DNA of 64,000 nt from Variovorax boronicumulans (GTDB lineage: Bacteria > Pseudomonadota > Gammaproteobacteria > Burkholderiales > Burkholderiaceae_C): positions 1 through 64,000 of the forward strand of contig NZ_VEDO01000010.1 of assembly GCF_007677875.1 (NCBI RefSeq), written 5' to 3'. The notes under the pieces are model-generated. The model ran no database searches and was not told where the DNA came from. It saw only the letters and a program-made list of their open reading frames with translations. Positions 37,220 to 46,882 of this stretch are shown here, in pieces; within the stretch, counting starts at the first letter, position 1, and every line of letters starts with the position of its first letter. A program made the position numbers and the translations under genes.

Positions 37220-39927
37220 CACAGCACCACGTTGACGAGACGTCCCGGCACCACGATCACCTTCTTGGGCGTCGCGCCTTCGGCGAACTTGGCGTACATC
37301 TCGTGCGCCAATGCGGCGGCTTCGATGGCAGCCTTGTCGGCACCGGCCGGCACGCGGACCGCGCCGCGCAGCTTGCCGTTGATCTGCAGCATGAGCTCGA
37401 CCTCGTCCTGCTCCAGCGCGCTGGCGTCGACCTGCGGCCAGGGCGCGTCGAGCAACTCGCCGAAGCGTTGCACATAGCCCAGTTCGGTCCACAGAACGTG
37501 CGTGATGTGCGGCGTGGCGGGGTACAGGCAGCGCAGCAGGATGCCGAAACCCTCGGCCAGCGCGATCTGTGCGCCCGGTGTATCGACGGCCTTGAAGTTC
37601 TCCAGCGCGTTCAGCAGCTTCATGGCGCCTGACACCACGGTGTTGTACTGCATGCGCTGGTAGTCGTAATCGATCTGCTTGAGCACGCCGTGCACTTCCA
37701 GCCGCAGTGCCTTGGCTTCCTTGCCGAAGGCCACGTCCTTCAGGCTGGTGGCGCCGTGCGCAGCGTCCAGCGCGGTCGAGAAATCGCTGGCGGCCAGCTT
37801 GACGCCGAAGTTCCAGACGCGGCGCAGGAAGCGGTAGCTGCCCTCGACGGCCGCGTCGTTCCACTCCAGCGTGGCCTCGGGCGGCGCCGTGAACATCGTG
37901 TACAGGCGTGCCGTGTCGGCACCGTACTTCTCGATCAGTTCCTGCGGATCGACGCCGTTGTTCTTGGACTTGGACATGGTGCCCACGCCCTCGTAGTCGA
38001 TCACCGTGCCCGCGGGCAGCTCGCCGACGGCGTTCTTGAGCTTGGCGCCGACGATCTTGCCGCCCTCGTCGAGCAGATGCTCCACGTCGTGCGGCCAGAA
38101 GTACTCCTTGCCGCCCTTCTCCGTGCGCCGGCTGTAGATGTGGTTGAGCACCATGCCCTGCGTGAGCAGCTTGGTGAAGGGCTCGTCGATCTTGACGAGA
38201 CCCAGGTCGCGCATGACCTTGGTCCAGAAGCGCGCGTACAGCAGGTGCAGGATGGCGTGCTCGATGCCGCCGATGTACTGGTCCATGCCGCTGCCGCCCG
38301 CAGGCAGGTGTTGGTCGCGCATCCAGTAGGCCGTGCCGTCGCCGACCATGGCCTCATCCAGCGCCGGGTCGCAGTAGCGCATGAAGTACCAGGACGAGTC
38401 CACGAAGGTGTCCATGGTATCGGTCTCGCGGCGCGCGGGTTGGCCGCAGACCGGGCAGGTCACGCCGGCGTGGAAGCCGGCGTGCTTGTGCAGCGGGTTG
38501 CCCGAGCCGTCCGGCACGCAGTCCTGCGGCAGCACTACGGGCAGGTCCTTCTCGGGCACCGGCACGGCGCCGTGCTCTTCGCAGTGGATGATGGGGATGG
38601 GCGTGCCCCAGTAGCGCTGGCGGCTCACGCCCCAGTCGCGCAGGCGCCAGGTGGTCTTCTTCTCGCCCAGGCCCTTCTCGGCCAGCGCGCGGGCCACGGC
38701 GTCCACCGCATCGCGGTACTCCAGGCCGCTGAAGATGTCCGAGTTGATGGTCACGCCGCGCTGCTTGTCGCCGTACCAGTCGTGCCAGTGGTGGTAGTCG
38801 TAGTGCTCGCCGTCCACGTGCACGACCTGCGTGATCGCCAGGCCGTACTTGAGCGCGAACGCGAAGTCGCGCTCGTCGTGCGCGGGCACGCCCATCACGG
38901 CGCCGTCGCCGTAGCCCATCAGCACATAGTTGCCGACCCACAGCGGCACGTCCTGGCCGCTGATCGGGTGCACGACGGACAGGCCGGTGGCCATGCCTTC
39001 CTTCTCGCGCAGCGCGAGCTCGGCCTCGGTCGTGCCGCCCTGCTTGCAGCGCTCGATGAAGTCGGCCAGCGCCGGGTTCGTGGCGGCGGCGTGCGCGGCC
39101 AGCGGGTGCTCGGGCGCCACGGCGCAGAACGTCACGCCCATGATGGTGTCGGCGCGCGTGGTGAACACGTACATGCGGCCGTCGCCGATCAGCTTGCCGT
39201 CGGCACCATGGATGCCGTGCGTGAAGGCGAAGCGCACGCCCTCGCTCTTGCCGATCCAGTTCTCCTGCATGAGCTTGACGCGCTCGGGCCAGCCGGGCAG
39301 CTTGTTCTGCACGTGGTCGAGCAGCTCTTCGGCGTAGTCGGTGATCTTGAGGTAGTAGCCCGGGATCTCGCGCTTCTCGACCACGGCGCCGGTGCGCCAG
39401 CCCTTGCCGTCGATGACCTGCTCATTGGCCAGCACGGTCTGGTCCACCGGGTCCCAGTTGACGACCTGGGTCTTGCGGTAGGCGATGCCCTTCTCGAGCA
39501 TCTTGAGGAACAGCCACTGGTTCCACTTGTAGTAGCTCGGATCGCAGGTGGCGACTTCGCGCGACCAGTCGATGGCCAGCCCCATCGCCTGCATCTGCTT
39601 CTTCATGTAGGCGATGTTGTCGTAGGTCCATTGCGCCGGCGGCACGCCGTTCTTGAGCGCCGCGTTCTCGGCCGGCAGGCCGAAGGCGTCCCAACCCATG
39701 GGCATCAGCACGTTGTGGCCGTTCATGCGCAGCTGGCGCGTGAGCATGTCGTTGATCGTGTAGTTGCGCACATGGCCCATGTGCAGCTTGCCGCTGGGAT
39801 AGGGCAGCATGGAGCACGCGTAGAACTTCGGGCGGCCTGCGTCCTCGCCCACGCGGTAGGCGTCGCGCGCGCGCCAGTGCGCCTGGGCGGCGGGTTCGAC
39901 TTCGAGATGGTTGTACTTGTCTTGCAT
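37219..39927 (-). CDS. leuS: Leucyl-tRNA synthetase
   Basis: 902-aa class I enzyme. The HIGH-type motif is HMGH (49-52, in [15 protein letters not shown]), and the KMSKS-type motif is MSKSK in [14 protein letters not shown]. Editing-domain stretches include [11 protein letters not shown] and [11 protein letters not shown] zinc-like [10 protein letters not shown] segment is present near 480. It is coupled to lptE. Confidence 0.98.
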   Translation of the reverse strand: MQDKYNHLEVEPAAQAHWRARDAYRVGEDAGRPKFYACSMLPYPSGKLHMGHVRNYTINDMLTRQLRMNGHNVLMPMGWDAFGLPAENAALKNGVPPAQWTYDNIAYMKKQMQAMGLAIDWSREVATCDPSYYKWNQWLFLKMLEKGIAYRKTQVVNWDPVDQTVLANEQVIDGKGWRTGAVVEKREIPGYYLKITDYAEELLDHVQNKLPGWPERVKLMQENWIGKSEGVRFAFTHGIHGADGKLIGDGRMYVFTTRADTIMGVTFCAVAPEHPLAAHAAATNPALADFIERCKQGGTTEAELALREKEGMATGLSVVHPISGQDVPLWVGNYVLMGYGDGAVMGVPAHDERDFAFALKYGLAITQVVHVDGEHYDYHHWHDWYGDKQRGVTINSDIFSGLEYRDAVDAVARALAEKGLGEKKTTWRLRDWGVSRQRYWGTPIPIIHCEEHGAVPVPEKDLPVVLPQDCVPDGSGNPLHKHAGFHAGVTCPVCGQPARRETDTMDTFVDSSWYFMRYCDPALDEAMVGDGTAYWMRDQHLPAGGSGMDQYIGGIEHAILHLLYARFWTKVMRDLGLVKIDEPFTKLLTQGMVLNHIYSRRTEKGGKEYFWPHDVEHLLDEGGKIVGAKLKNAVGELPAGTVIDYEGVGTMSKSKNNGVDPQELIEKYGADTARLYTMFTAPPEATLEWNDAAVEGSYRFLRRVWNFGVKLAASDFSTALDAAHGATSLKDVAFGKEAKALRLEVHGVLKQIDYDYQRMQYNTVVSGAMKLLNALENFKAVDTPGAQIALAEGFGILLRCLYPATPHITHVLWTELGYVQRFGELLDAPWPQVDASALEQDEVELMLQINGKLRGAVRVPAGADKAAIEAAALAHEMYAKFAEGATPKKVIVVPGRLVNVVL

Positions 39928-40026
39928 GAGGGGCGGCGTTGGGCGTGTCGCGCGGCGCGAGCACGGGAAAAGGCAGAAAACGGGCGGCAGACAGGTGGGG
40001 CCGTGCCGGGCGCCGGGATTTTAGGT

Positions 40027-40449
40027 TCAGCGCGCGGGCTTGCGTTCCGCGACGAAGCCGATGCGCGACAGGCCGGCCGCCTGCGCCATGTCCATGAGCT
40101 CGACCACCTTGCCGTAGGGCACCTGGGCGTCGGCGCGCAGCTGCACTTCGGTGTCCGGATCCTGCGCGGCGCGGCGCTCCAGCGTCTGGCGCAGCTGCTC
40201 GGGCGTGACGCGGCGCTCGTCCAGGTGGATCTGGCCGTCCGGCGTCAGCGCCAGGTTGATGGCTTCGGCCGGCAGGCCGGGCTCGGCCGATTCGCTGTGC
40301 GGCAGGTCCATGCGCAGGCTGCCGGCCATCAGCGGCGCCGTGATGATGAAGATCACCAGCAGCACCAGCATCACGTCCACGAGCGGCGTGACGTTGATGT
40401 CGGCCATGGGCTTGGCACCCTCCTTGCGCTCCAGGCGGCCGAAGGGCAT
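40027..40449 (-). CDS. ExbD/TolR-family biopolymer transport protein
   Basis: 140 aa. One membrane helix (about 22-45) carries the conserved proton-path Asp (D25) in PLVDVMLVLLVIFIITAPLM, followed by a periplasmic domain. It works with the ExbB/TolQ protein at 40455 (5-base gap) as a proton-driven motor. There is no tonB or tolA partner beside it. Confidence 0.93.
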   Translation of the reverse strand: MPFGRLERKEGAKPMADINVTPLVDVMLVLLVIFIITAPLMAGSLRMDLPHSESAEPGLPAEAINLALTPDGQIHLDERRVTPEQLRQTLERRAAQDPDTEVQLRADAQVPYGKVVELMDMAQAAGLSRIGFVAERKPAR

Positions 40450-40454
40450 GGCGC

Positions 40455-41096
40455 TCAGTCCTGCGGCGCCAGCAGGTCGCGCAGGTCGAAGGCGAAGCCT
40501 TCGAGCTCGGCCTCGATGCGCGCGATGCTGCGGCCGAACCAGTTGTAGGCCAGCACGGCAGGGATGGCCACGGCCAGCCCCGCGGCGGTCATGACCAGGG
40601 CCTCGCCGACTGGCCCCGCCACCTGCGAGATCGTGATCTGACCGGTCGAGGAAATGCCGGTCAGGGCGTGGTAGATGCCCCAGACGGTGCCGAGCAGGCC
40701 GACGAAGGGCGCCGTGGCCCCCACGGTGGCCAGCAGCACCTGGCCGAACTGCAGGCGCTGCGTGCCCTGGTGCAAGGCGCCGCGCAACAGCCGCGTGAGC
40801 TGCTGGCCGCGCGGGCCGCTGCCGGCCAGCGTGCCGGCGGCCGGTGCCTGGGTGGCTTCCAACAGCGGGCGCAGCAGGCCGCCGCGGTCGAAGGCGGCCA
40901 CGCGCTCGGCCGCGCCCTCCAGTGCGGGCGCCTGCCAGAACGCGGCCGTGCCGCGCAGCACGTCGCGGCCGGCGCGGCGCAGCACCCACAGCTTGTAGAG
41001 GATCACGACCCAGCTGGCGACCGACATGGCCAGCAGAAGCCACGCGACCAGCCGGTGGATGGCGTCGCCGGCGGTCAGCAGGTCCAGCGCGTTCAC
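40455..41096 (-). CDS. ExbB/TolQ/MotA-family proton channel protein
   Basis: 213 aa with three membrane segments: LLLAMSVASWVVILYKL, ATVGATAPFVGLLGTVWGIY and VMTAAGLAVAIPAVLAY. The TAPFVGLLGTVWGIYHALTG stretch is the family signature. Forms the stator pair with the ExbD gene downstream; follows dapB after 13 bases. Confidence 0.93.
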   Translation of the reverse strand: MNALDLLTAGDAIHRLVAWLLLAMSVASWVVILYKLWVLRRAGRDVLRGTAAFWQAPALEGAAERVAAFDRGGLLRPLLEATQAPAAGTLAGSGPRGQQLTRLLRGALHQGTQRLQFGQVLLATVGATAPFVGLLGTVWGIYHALTGISSTGQITISQVAGPVGEALVMTAAGLAVAIPAVLAYNWFGRSIARIEAELEGFAFDLRDLLAPQD

Positions 41097-41109
41097 GGCC
41101 GCTGGCGGA

Positions 41110-41943
41110 TCAGTCGTTCAGGCCCAGCACGTCGAACATGCTGTACAGCCCGTTCTTGCGGCCAGCCAGGAAGCGCACGGCCCGCAGGCTGCCGATCGCG
41201 TAGTTCATGCGGCTGGTGGCCTTGTGCGTGATCTCGATGCGCTCGCCGGTGCCGGCGAACAGCACGGTGTGGTCGCCCACCACGTCACCGCCGCGCAGCG
41301 ATTGGAAGCCGATCGTGGACGGGTCGCGCTCGCCGGTCACGCCTTCGCGCGCGTAGACGGCGCACTCCTTCAGGTCGCGGCCCAGGGCCTCGGCGATGAC
41401 CTCGCCCATCTTGAGCGCGGTGCCCGAGGGCGCGTCGATCTTGTGGCGGTGGTGGGTCTCGACGATCTCGATGTCGTAACCCACGGGCATGGCCTTGGCG
41501 GCCAGCTGCAGCAGCTTGAGCGTGACGTTGACGCCCACGCTCATGTTGGGCGCCATGACGATGGCGATGTCGCGTGCGGCCGCGGCGATCTCGGCCTTCT
41601 GCGCCTCGCTGAAGCCCGTGGTGCCGATCACCAGCGCGGTGCCCTGGGCGCGGCAGGCGCGCAGATGGGCCAGCGTGCCCTCGGGCCTGGTGAAGTCGAT
41701 CAGCGCCTGGGCGCCCTGCAGGCCCTGCGCCAGGTCGGCCGTGATCGCCACACCGGCCGGCTTGCCCAGGAAGGCCGCTGCGTCCTGGCCCAGGGCCGGG
41801 CTGGCGGCGACGTCGAGCGCGCCGCTCAGGCGGCAGTCGCCCGAGGCCAGCACGGCCTCGATCAGGGTGCGGCCCATGCGGCCGGAAGCGCCCGCGATGG
41901 CCACGGCATGCGTGGTCGGGGCAGAGGTCGAAGTTGGCGTCAT
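41110..41943 (-). CDS. dapB: 4-hydroxy-tetrahydrodipicolinate reductase
   Basis: 277 aa, lysine/diaminopimelate pathway. NAD(P)-binding [13 protein letters not shown] near residue 15 and the catalytic [20 protein letters not shown] (about 175-194) are intact. About 12 extra residues precede the Rossmann fold; a later start is possible but ATG 41943 is well placed. Between bamE and exbB on the same strand. Confidence 0.96.
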   Translation of the reverse strand: MTPTSTSAPTTHAVAIAGASGRMGRTLIEAVLASGDCRLSGALDVAASPALGQDAAAFLGKPAGVAITADLAQGLQGAQALIDFTRPEGTLAHLRACRAQGTALVIGTTGFSEAQKAEIAAAARDIAIVMAPNMSVGVNVTLKLLQLAAKAMPVGYDIEIVETHHRHKIDAPSGTALKMGEVIAEALGRDLKECAVYAREGVTGERDPSTIGFQSLRGGDVVGDHTVLFAGTGERIEITHKATSRMNYAIGSLRAVRFLAGRKNGLYSMFDVLGLND

Positions 41944-41989
41944 GGCAATGGCAGGACAGGGATGCGGATGCCGCCGCAGGCCGGCGCGG

Positions 41990-42538
41990 TCAGCGCGCCG
42001 GGGTTTCCAGCGGCGGATAGGACGATGGCAGCGGGGCGACCGGCTGCGGCGTGGCCTGGGCGGCCGGCTCGCGCGGCGCGAAGGGCTTGAGCTTGTCTTC
42101 GCTGGCTTCGAGCACCGGTACGGCCTTGGTCTTGCGCTCGGCGCCCAGCAGGGCTACGAACTCGGTCTCGCTGGGCATGGGATCGCCCTCGGTGCGTTCG
42201 AGCAGGTCGTCCTTGAAGAACACCGTCAGCTGGCGCGCCTGGGGCTCGGTGCCCTGGCGCTTCATTGTGAACACGTAGTCCCAGCGGTCGGCATGGAACA
42301 CGCTCTGCAGCAGCGGCGTGCCCAGCACGTCACGCACCTGGGCGCGCGACATGCCCGGCCTGAGCGCCTCGACCTGCTCCTTGGAGACGAAGTTGCCCTG
42401 CACGATCTCGATCTTGTAGGGCACGATGGCATTGGCTGCGCTGCGCGTGGCCTCTTTGACCGTGTTGCAGCCCGCGAGCGCGGCGCAGCACAGGATCAGC
42501 AGGCCGAAGGGCAGGGGCATCGAACGGGAAGCGGGCAT
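41990..42538 (-). CDS. bamE: Outer membrane assembly lipoprotein BamE
   Basis: 182 aa. Signal peptide with lipobox LAGC (C24), then [40 protein letters not shown] and [12 protein letters not shown], the BamE core. The tail after about residue 135 is Pro/Ala-rich and longer than in E. coli (113 aa). Divergent from fur, the usual arrangement. Confidence 0.95.
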   Translation of the reverse strand: MPASRSMPLPFGLLILCCAALAGCNTVKEATRSAANAIVPYKIEIVQGNFVSKEQVEALRPGMSRAQVRDVLGTPLLQSVFHADRWDYVFTMKRQGTEPQARQLTVFFKDDLLERTEGDPMPSETEFVALLGAERKTKAVPVLEASEDKLKPFAPREPAAQATPQPVAPLPSSYPPLETPAR

Positions 42539-42652
42539 GGAGACGGGGCGGCGCTATGATCGCGCGATTGTAGCGGCGGCCCTTTTTTGCCCCCGTTCCC
42601 CCCCCTTGGGGCGCGGTGGATCTGCGGCCCCATCACGACATCCAGAGCGCGC

Positions 42653-43081
42653 ATGTCCAATATCGACGAACTCAAGAGCACCGGTCTGAAGGCCACCTTG
42701 CCCCGGTTGAAGATCCTGGAGATCTTCCAGAAGGGCGAGTTGCGCCACATGACGGCCGAAGACGTGTTCCGCGTGCTGCTGATGGAGCGCTCGGACATCG
42801 GCCTGGCCACCGTCTACCGCGTGCTGACGCAGTTCGAGCAGGCGGGCATTCTGTCGCGCAGCCACTTCGAATCCGGCAAGGCCGTCTACGAACTCAACGA
42901 AGGCCGGCACCACGACCATTTCGTCTGCACGTCCTGCGGCAAGGTCGAGGAGTTCTTCGACGCCGAGATCGAAAAGCGCCAGTCCATCGTCGCCAAGGCC
43001 AAGGGCTGGACCATCCAGGACCACGCCATGTCGCTGTACGGCCTGTGCGCCGATTGCGGCGGCAAGCAGGCCAAGGCCTGA
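42653..43081 (+). CDS. fur: Ferric uptake regulator Fur
   Basis: 142-aa iron-sensing repressor. DNA-binding helices lie in the first 80 residues ([32 protein letters not shown]). Metal and structural-zinc motifs are [11 protein letters not shown] and CADCG. ATG 42653 gives the family [15 protein letters not shown] start. Divergent from bamE, convergent with hprK (10-base gap). Confidence 0.97.
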   Translation: MSNIDELKSTGLKATLPRLKILEIFQKGELRHMTAEDVFRVLLMERSDIGLATVYRVLTQFEQAGILSRSHFESGKAVYELNEGRHHDHFVCTSCGKVEEFFDAEIEKRQSIVAKAKGWTIQDHAMSLYGLCADCGGKQAKA

Positions 43082-43091
43082 AGTCCGCGCT

Positions 43092-44039
43092 TCAGTCGCC
43101 TTCCATGGCGCGGCGGTGCCGCTCCACGAATTCCTGGTAGGTGTCGATGCCGCGCAGCTGCAGGATGGTGTTGCGCACGGCGGCCTCCACGAGCACGGCA
43201 ATGTTGCGTCCGGCCACCACCTGGATGATGACCTTGCGCACGGCCACGCCCAGCACGTCCTGCGTGAGCGGCTCATAAGGCAGCCGCTCATGCTCGCGCT
43301 CCATGGTCTCACGGCGCACCAGGTGCACGATGAGTTTCAGCCGCATCTTGCGGCGCACAGCCGTCTCGCCAAAGATGCCGCGGATGTCCAACAGGCCGAT
43401 GCCGCGCACCTCCAGCAGGTTCTGCAGCAGTTCGGGGCAGCGGCCCTCGATGGTGGTCTGGTTGATGCGGTACAGGTCGACCGCGTCGTCGGCCACCAGG
43501 CCGTTGCCGCGCGAGATCAGCTCCAGCCCGAGTTCGCTCTTGCCCAGGCCCGATTCGCCCGTGATCATGACGCCCAGGCCCAGGATGTCCATGAAAACGC
43601 CGTGCATGGTGGTGCGGTCGGCGAAGTGCTTGGACAGGTAGGCGCGCAGCACGTCGATGACGAAGGCCGAGGATTCCTCGGTCGCAAACATCGGAATTTG
43701 CGCCCGTTCGCACATGGACAGCAGCGCCTGCGGGGCCGACTGGCCGTCGGCCAGTACGAGCACGGGCGGCTCCAGCGTGACGATGCGTGCGATCCGGCGT
43801 GCGCAGTCTTCTGGCGTGGCGTTGACCAGGTAGGCGATCTCGCGCTCGCCCAGGATCTGCACGCGGTAGGGGTGGATGTAGTTCAGGTAACCGACGAGAT
43901 CGGCGCCCGAGCGCGCGGCGCGTACGGCGACTTCGTCGAAACGCCGCTCAGAGGCGCCGAGGCCGGCCACCCATTCCCAGCGCAGCAGAGCCCGAAATTC
44001 CTCGAACAGGACGTCGGCACTGACGACATTGGGCTTCAT
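43092..44039 (-). CDS. hprK: HPr kinase/phosphorylase
   Basis: 315 aa. The P-loop GESGLGKS is at 161-168, followed by LVADDAVD and, later, the conserved [13 protein letters not shown]. It phosphorylates HPr on Ser to tune carbon metabolism. Follows ptsN by 28 bases on the same strand. Confidence 0.95.
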   Translation of the reverse strand: MKPNVVSADVLFEEFRALLRWEWVAGLGASERRFDEVAVRAARSGADLVGYLNYIHPYRVQILGEREIAYLVNATPEDCARRIARIVTLEPPVLVLADGQSAPQALLSMCERAQIPMFATEESSAFVIDVLRAYLSKHFADRTTMHGVFMDILGLGVMITGESGLGKSELGLELISRGNGLVADDAVDLYRINQTTIEGRCPELLQNLLEVRGIGLLDIRGIFGETAVRRKMRLKLIVHLVRRETMEREHERLPYEPLTQDVLGVAVRKVIIQVVAGRNIAVLVEAAVRNTILQLRGIDTYQEFVERHRRAMEGD

Positions 44040-44067
44040 GGCCGGGCAGCGTCGCCGGGGCTAGCGC

Positions 44068-44535
44068 TCAGGCCGGTTGGGACGATTGCCAGCCGTCGAT
44101 CAGCGCATGCAGCGCAGCGGCATCGGCTGTTCTCTTCAAGCGCTCGCGCAAGGGCGCGTCGCTGAGCAGTTCGGCGATTTCCGACAGGATTTCCAGGTGT
44201 TTCTGGGTGGCCGCCTCGGGCACCAGCAGGAAGATCAGGAGCTTGACGGGCTGCTCGTCCGGCGCATCGAAGCCGATGGGCTGCTCCAGCTGCAGTACCG
44301 CCGCCATCGGCGATTTCAGGCCCTTGATGCGGCCGTGCGGAATGGCGACGCCATGGCCCAGACCGGTCGAACCCAGGCGCTCACGCGCGAACAGGCTGTC
44401 GGTCACCAGCGCGCGCGAGAGCGCGTGCAGGTTCTCGAACAGCAGGCCGGCTTCTTCGAACGCGCGCTTCTTGCTGGTGGCATCGACGCTGACGAGGACC
44501 TGCGCGGCAGGCAGGATGGACGCTAGGCGGTTCAT
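44068..44535 (-). CDS. ptsN: PTS IIA-like nitrogen-regulatory protein PtsN
   Basis: 155 aa, EIIA-Ntr family. The phosphorylated His is H67 in STGLGHGVAIPHGRIKG. It takes phosphate from NPr/HPr and, in E. coli, controls K+ uptake through TrkA and KdpD, relevant given the three K+ systems in this window. Co-directional with hprK. Confidence 0.94.
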   Translation of the reverse strand: MNRLASILPAAQVLVSVDATSKKRAFEEAGLLFENLHALSRALVTDSLFARERLGSTGLGHGVAIPHGRIKGLKSPMAAVLQLEQPIGFDAPDEQPVKLLIFLLVPEAATQKHLEILSEIAELLSDAPLRERLKRTADAAALHALIDGWQSSQPA

Positions 44536-44578
44536 ACGAAGGGCGGATTATGCACGCCGTCACATTGCGGTGCAGCAA

Positions 44579-44605
44579 GAAAAAGGCCGCCCGTTCCGGC
44601 GGCCT
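44579..44605 (-). terminator. Intrinsic terminator after hpf
   Basis: An 8-bp stem AGGCCGCC/GGCGGCCT with a six-base loop is followed, on the minus strand, by TTTTT. It lies between hpf and ptsN and would end the hpf message. Confidence 0.85.
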
Positions 44606-44654
44606 GGTGGATGTGTCGGTCGGCGGCGACAGGCTGGATGCGCCGCCAGTGCAA

Positions 44655-44984
44655 TCACATCAAACGCTTGGGTGCCTCGTGGTGATGCTGCTGGATACGG
44701 TCCTTGTGCCGCACCACCTGGCGGTCCAGCTTGTCCACCAATTCATCGACGGCGGCATAGAGATCAGCGTGTGCACTCTCTGCAAACATGTCGTTGCCCT
44801 TGACGTGGATGTTGCATTCGGCGCGTTGCCGGTTCTGCTTCTCCTTCTGCTTTTCCACAGTCAGCAGGACCTTGACATCGACCACCTGATCGAAATGCCG
44901 CGTGATGCGATCGAGCTTCGTGATGACATAGCTGCGCAGCGCGGGAGTCACTTCGAGGTGGTGACCGCTGATCGTCAAATTCAT
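44655..44984 (-). CDS. hpf: Ribosome hibernation promoting factor (short form)
   Basis: 109 aa starting [20 protein letters not shown] behind RBS GGAGG. Central [20 protein letters not shown] is the family signature. It dimerises 70S ribosomes in starvation. Longer open frame upstream is not used. rpoN, a frequent upstream neighbour elsewhere, is absent. Confidence 0.94.
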   Translation of the reverse strand: MNLTISGHHLEVTPALRSYVITKLDRITRHFDQVVDVKVLLTVEKQKEKQNRQRAECNIHVKGNDMFAESAHADLYAAVDELVDKLDRQVVRHKDRIQQHHHEAPKRLM

Positions 44985-45204
44985 GGAGCCTCCTTCTTGC
45001 AGTTCATGGTTGACGGGCAATTCACTATGCGCGCGGCAGCCCCGAAATGCAAGGTTGGTTGGACAAGGTTACAGGGGTTTGCCGGTGCCATAATTTCTGG
45101 CTTCCCGTACGGAGCCCACCGCGTGGAACCCTTGCCTTGCGCGAGGTCAAAAGCACCCCCCATCCGCCATGGTGCGGGCCCGAGAACACCACAGGGGATT
45201 CCCC

Positions 45205-46191
45205 ATGCTCAACATCTTCACCCTGGCCAACGGGCGGCTGGTCCAGGAAGAAATCGATTCGCTCGAAGAGCTCTCGCAGTTCCAGCCGATCTGGGTCGAC
45301 CTGGAATCGCCGACCCCGGACGAAAAGCGCTGGATCAAGCAGTACTACGGCCTGTCCATCCCCGAGGACGTGACGGACGAGGACATCGAGGAATCGGCGC
45401 GCTTCTACGAGGAAGACAACGGCGACCTGCACGTGCGCAGCGACTTTCTGATCGCCGACCCGGACGAGCCGCGCCACGTGCGCGTGGCCTTCATCCTGAA
45501 CCAGCACAACGCGGAACTGAAGAGCCGCGGCGTGCTGTTCTCGATCCATGACGAAGACGTGCCGGTGTTCCGCCTGCTGCGTATGCGCGCGCGCCGCGCG
45601 CCCGGCCTGATCGCCGATGCCAAGGAAGTGCTGCTCAAGCTCTTCGATGCGGACGCCGAGTATTCCGCCGACACGCTGGAGGGCGTTTACGACGAACTCG
45701 AGAAGGCCGGCACCCTGGTGCTCCAGGGCAACGTCAGCGACGAGACGGCCGGTGAGGTCCTGGGCCTGATCGCGCGCCAGGAAGACTTGAACGGCCGCAT
45801 CCGCCGCAATGCCATGGACACGCGCCGCGCGGTCAGCTTCATGATGCGCAGCCGCATGCTCAACGCCGAGCAGTTCGAGGAGGCGCGCCAGATCCTGCGC
45901 GACATCGAATCGCTGGACAGCCACACGGCCTTCCTGTTCGACAAGATCAACTTCCTGATGGACGCGACGGTCGGCTTCATCAACATCAACCAGAACAAGA
46001 TCATCAAGATCTTCTCGGTGGCCAGCGTGGCGCTGCTGCCGCCCACGCTGATCGCCAGCATCTACGGCATGAACTTCAAGTTCATGCCCGAGCTGGACTG
46101 GGCCATGGGCTACCCGTATGCGTTGGGGCTGATGGCGGCCAGCGCGCTGGTGCCGATGCTGTACTTCCGCCGGCGCGGCTGGCTCAAGTAG
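45205..46191 (+). CDS. corA: Magnesium/cobalt transporter CorA
   Basis: 328 aa. Long cytoplasmic domain, then two C-terminal membrane helices with the selectivity motif YGMNF followed by FMPELDWAMGYPYAL. ATG 45205 follows AGGGGAT. Earlier in-frame GTG/ATG at 45169 adds 12 odd residues and is not preferred. Its last 8 bases overlap the end of the convergent mtnN. Confidence 0.94.
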   Translation: MLNIFTLANGRLVQEEIDSLEELSQFQPIWVDLESPTPDEKRWIKQYYGLSIPEDVTDEDIEESARFYEEDNGDLHVRSDFLIADPDEPRHVRVAFILNQHNAELKSRGVLFSIHDEDVPVFRLLRMRARRAPGLIADAKEVLLKLFDADAEYSADTLEGVYDELEKAGTLVLQGNVSDETAGEVLGLIARQEDLNGRIRRNAMDTRRAVSFMMRSRMLNAEQFEEARQILRDIESLDSHTAFLFDKINFLMDATVGFININQNKIIKIFSVASVALLPPTLIASIYGMNFKFMPELDWAMGYPYALGLMAASALVPMLYFRRRGWLK

Positions 46192-46882
46192 CCGCGAGCA
46201 AGGCCTGCACGATGGCCGCCGAGGCCGGGCTGGCCACCGTCCGCACGAACTGCAGGAAGTCGCCGTGCGCGGTCTCGTCGGCGCGGTCCGAGATGGTCCG
46301 CACGGCCGCGAACGGCAGGGCGAAGTCGTGGCACACCTGGGCGAAGGCCGCGCCTTCCATCTCCACGGCCAGCACGTCGGGCAGGGCCGCGCGCAGGGCG
46401 CGCACCTCGGCCGTGCTGCTGACGAAGCGGTCGCCGCTGACGATCAGCCCCTCGTGCACGCGGGCCTGCGGCAGTGCCTGGCGGGCCGCCTGCAGCAGCG
46501 CCGAGCGCAGCGCGGGATCTGCCTCGAAACGGCTCATGCCGTAGAGCGGCACCTCGTGCCGCGGGAACAGCGGCGAGGCGTCCATGTCGTGCTGCAGGAA
46601 GGCGTCGGCGACGACAGCGTCGCCCACGCCCACACCCGCACCGATGCCGCCGGCCACGCCCGTGAACACCACGCGGTCGACGCGAAAGCGCTCGGCCAGC
46701 AGCGTGGCCGTGGTCGCCGCCGCCACCTTGCCGATGCGCGCGAGCACCGCCACCACCTCTTGCCCGTGCAGGTGGCCGACATAGAAATCACGCCCCGCCA
46801 CGCGCTCGCACTGCTCGTCGGGCAGCAGAGCCAGGACGGCGGCCAGCTCCTCGCGCATGGCGCTGACGATGGCGGTCCTCAT
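46184..46882 (-). CDS. mtnN: 5'-methylthioadenosine/S-adenosylhomocysteine nucleosidase
   Basis: 232 aa. Start MRTAIVSAMREELAAVLALL, central FTGVAGGIGAGVGVGDAVVA, SGDRFVSS, catalytic VEMEGAAFAQVC and ISDRADETAHGDF near the end match the nucleosidase family. ATG 46882 overlaps the stop of the upstream acyl-CoA ligase (ATGA). Confidence 0.93.
   Translation of the reverse strand: MRTAIVSAMREELAAVLALLPDEQCERVAGRDFYVGHLHGQEVVAVLARIGKVAAATTATLLAERFRVDRVVFTGVAGGIGAGVGVGDAVVADAFLQHDMDASPLFPRHEVPLYGMSRFEADPALRSALLQAARQALPQARVHEGLIVSGDRFVSSTAEVRALRAALPDVLAVEMEGAAFAQVCHDFALPFAAVRTISDRADETAHGDFLQFVRTVASPASAAIVQALLAAT

Noticed and set aside
37690-40548. A 952-codon open frame antisense to leuS and exbD
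   Set aside because: The translation is low-complexity (Val/Ala/His/Arg) and the real genes on the minus strand have intact motifs.
44985-45204. Mg2+-sensing riboswitch upstream of corA
   Set aside because: No recognisable M-box or similar fold could be seen; only weak -10-like CATAAT is present.
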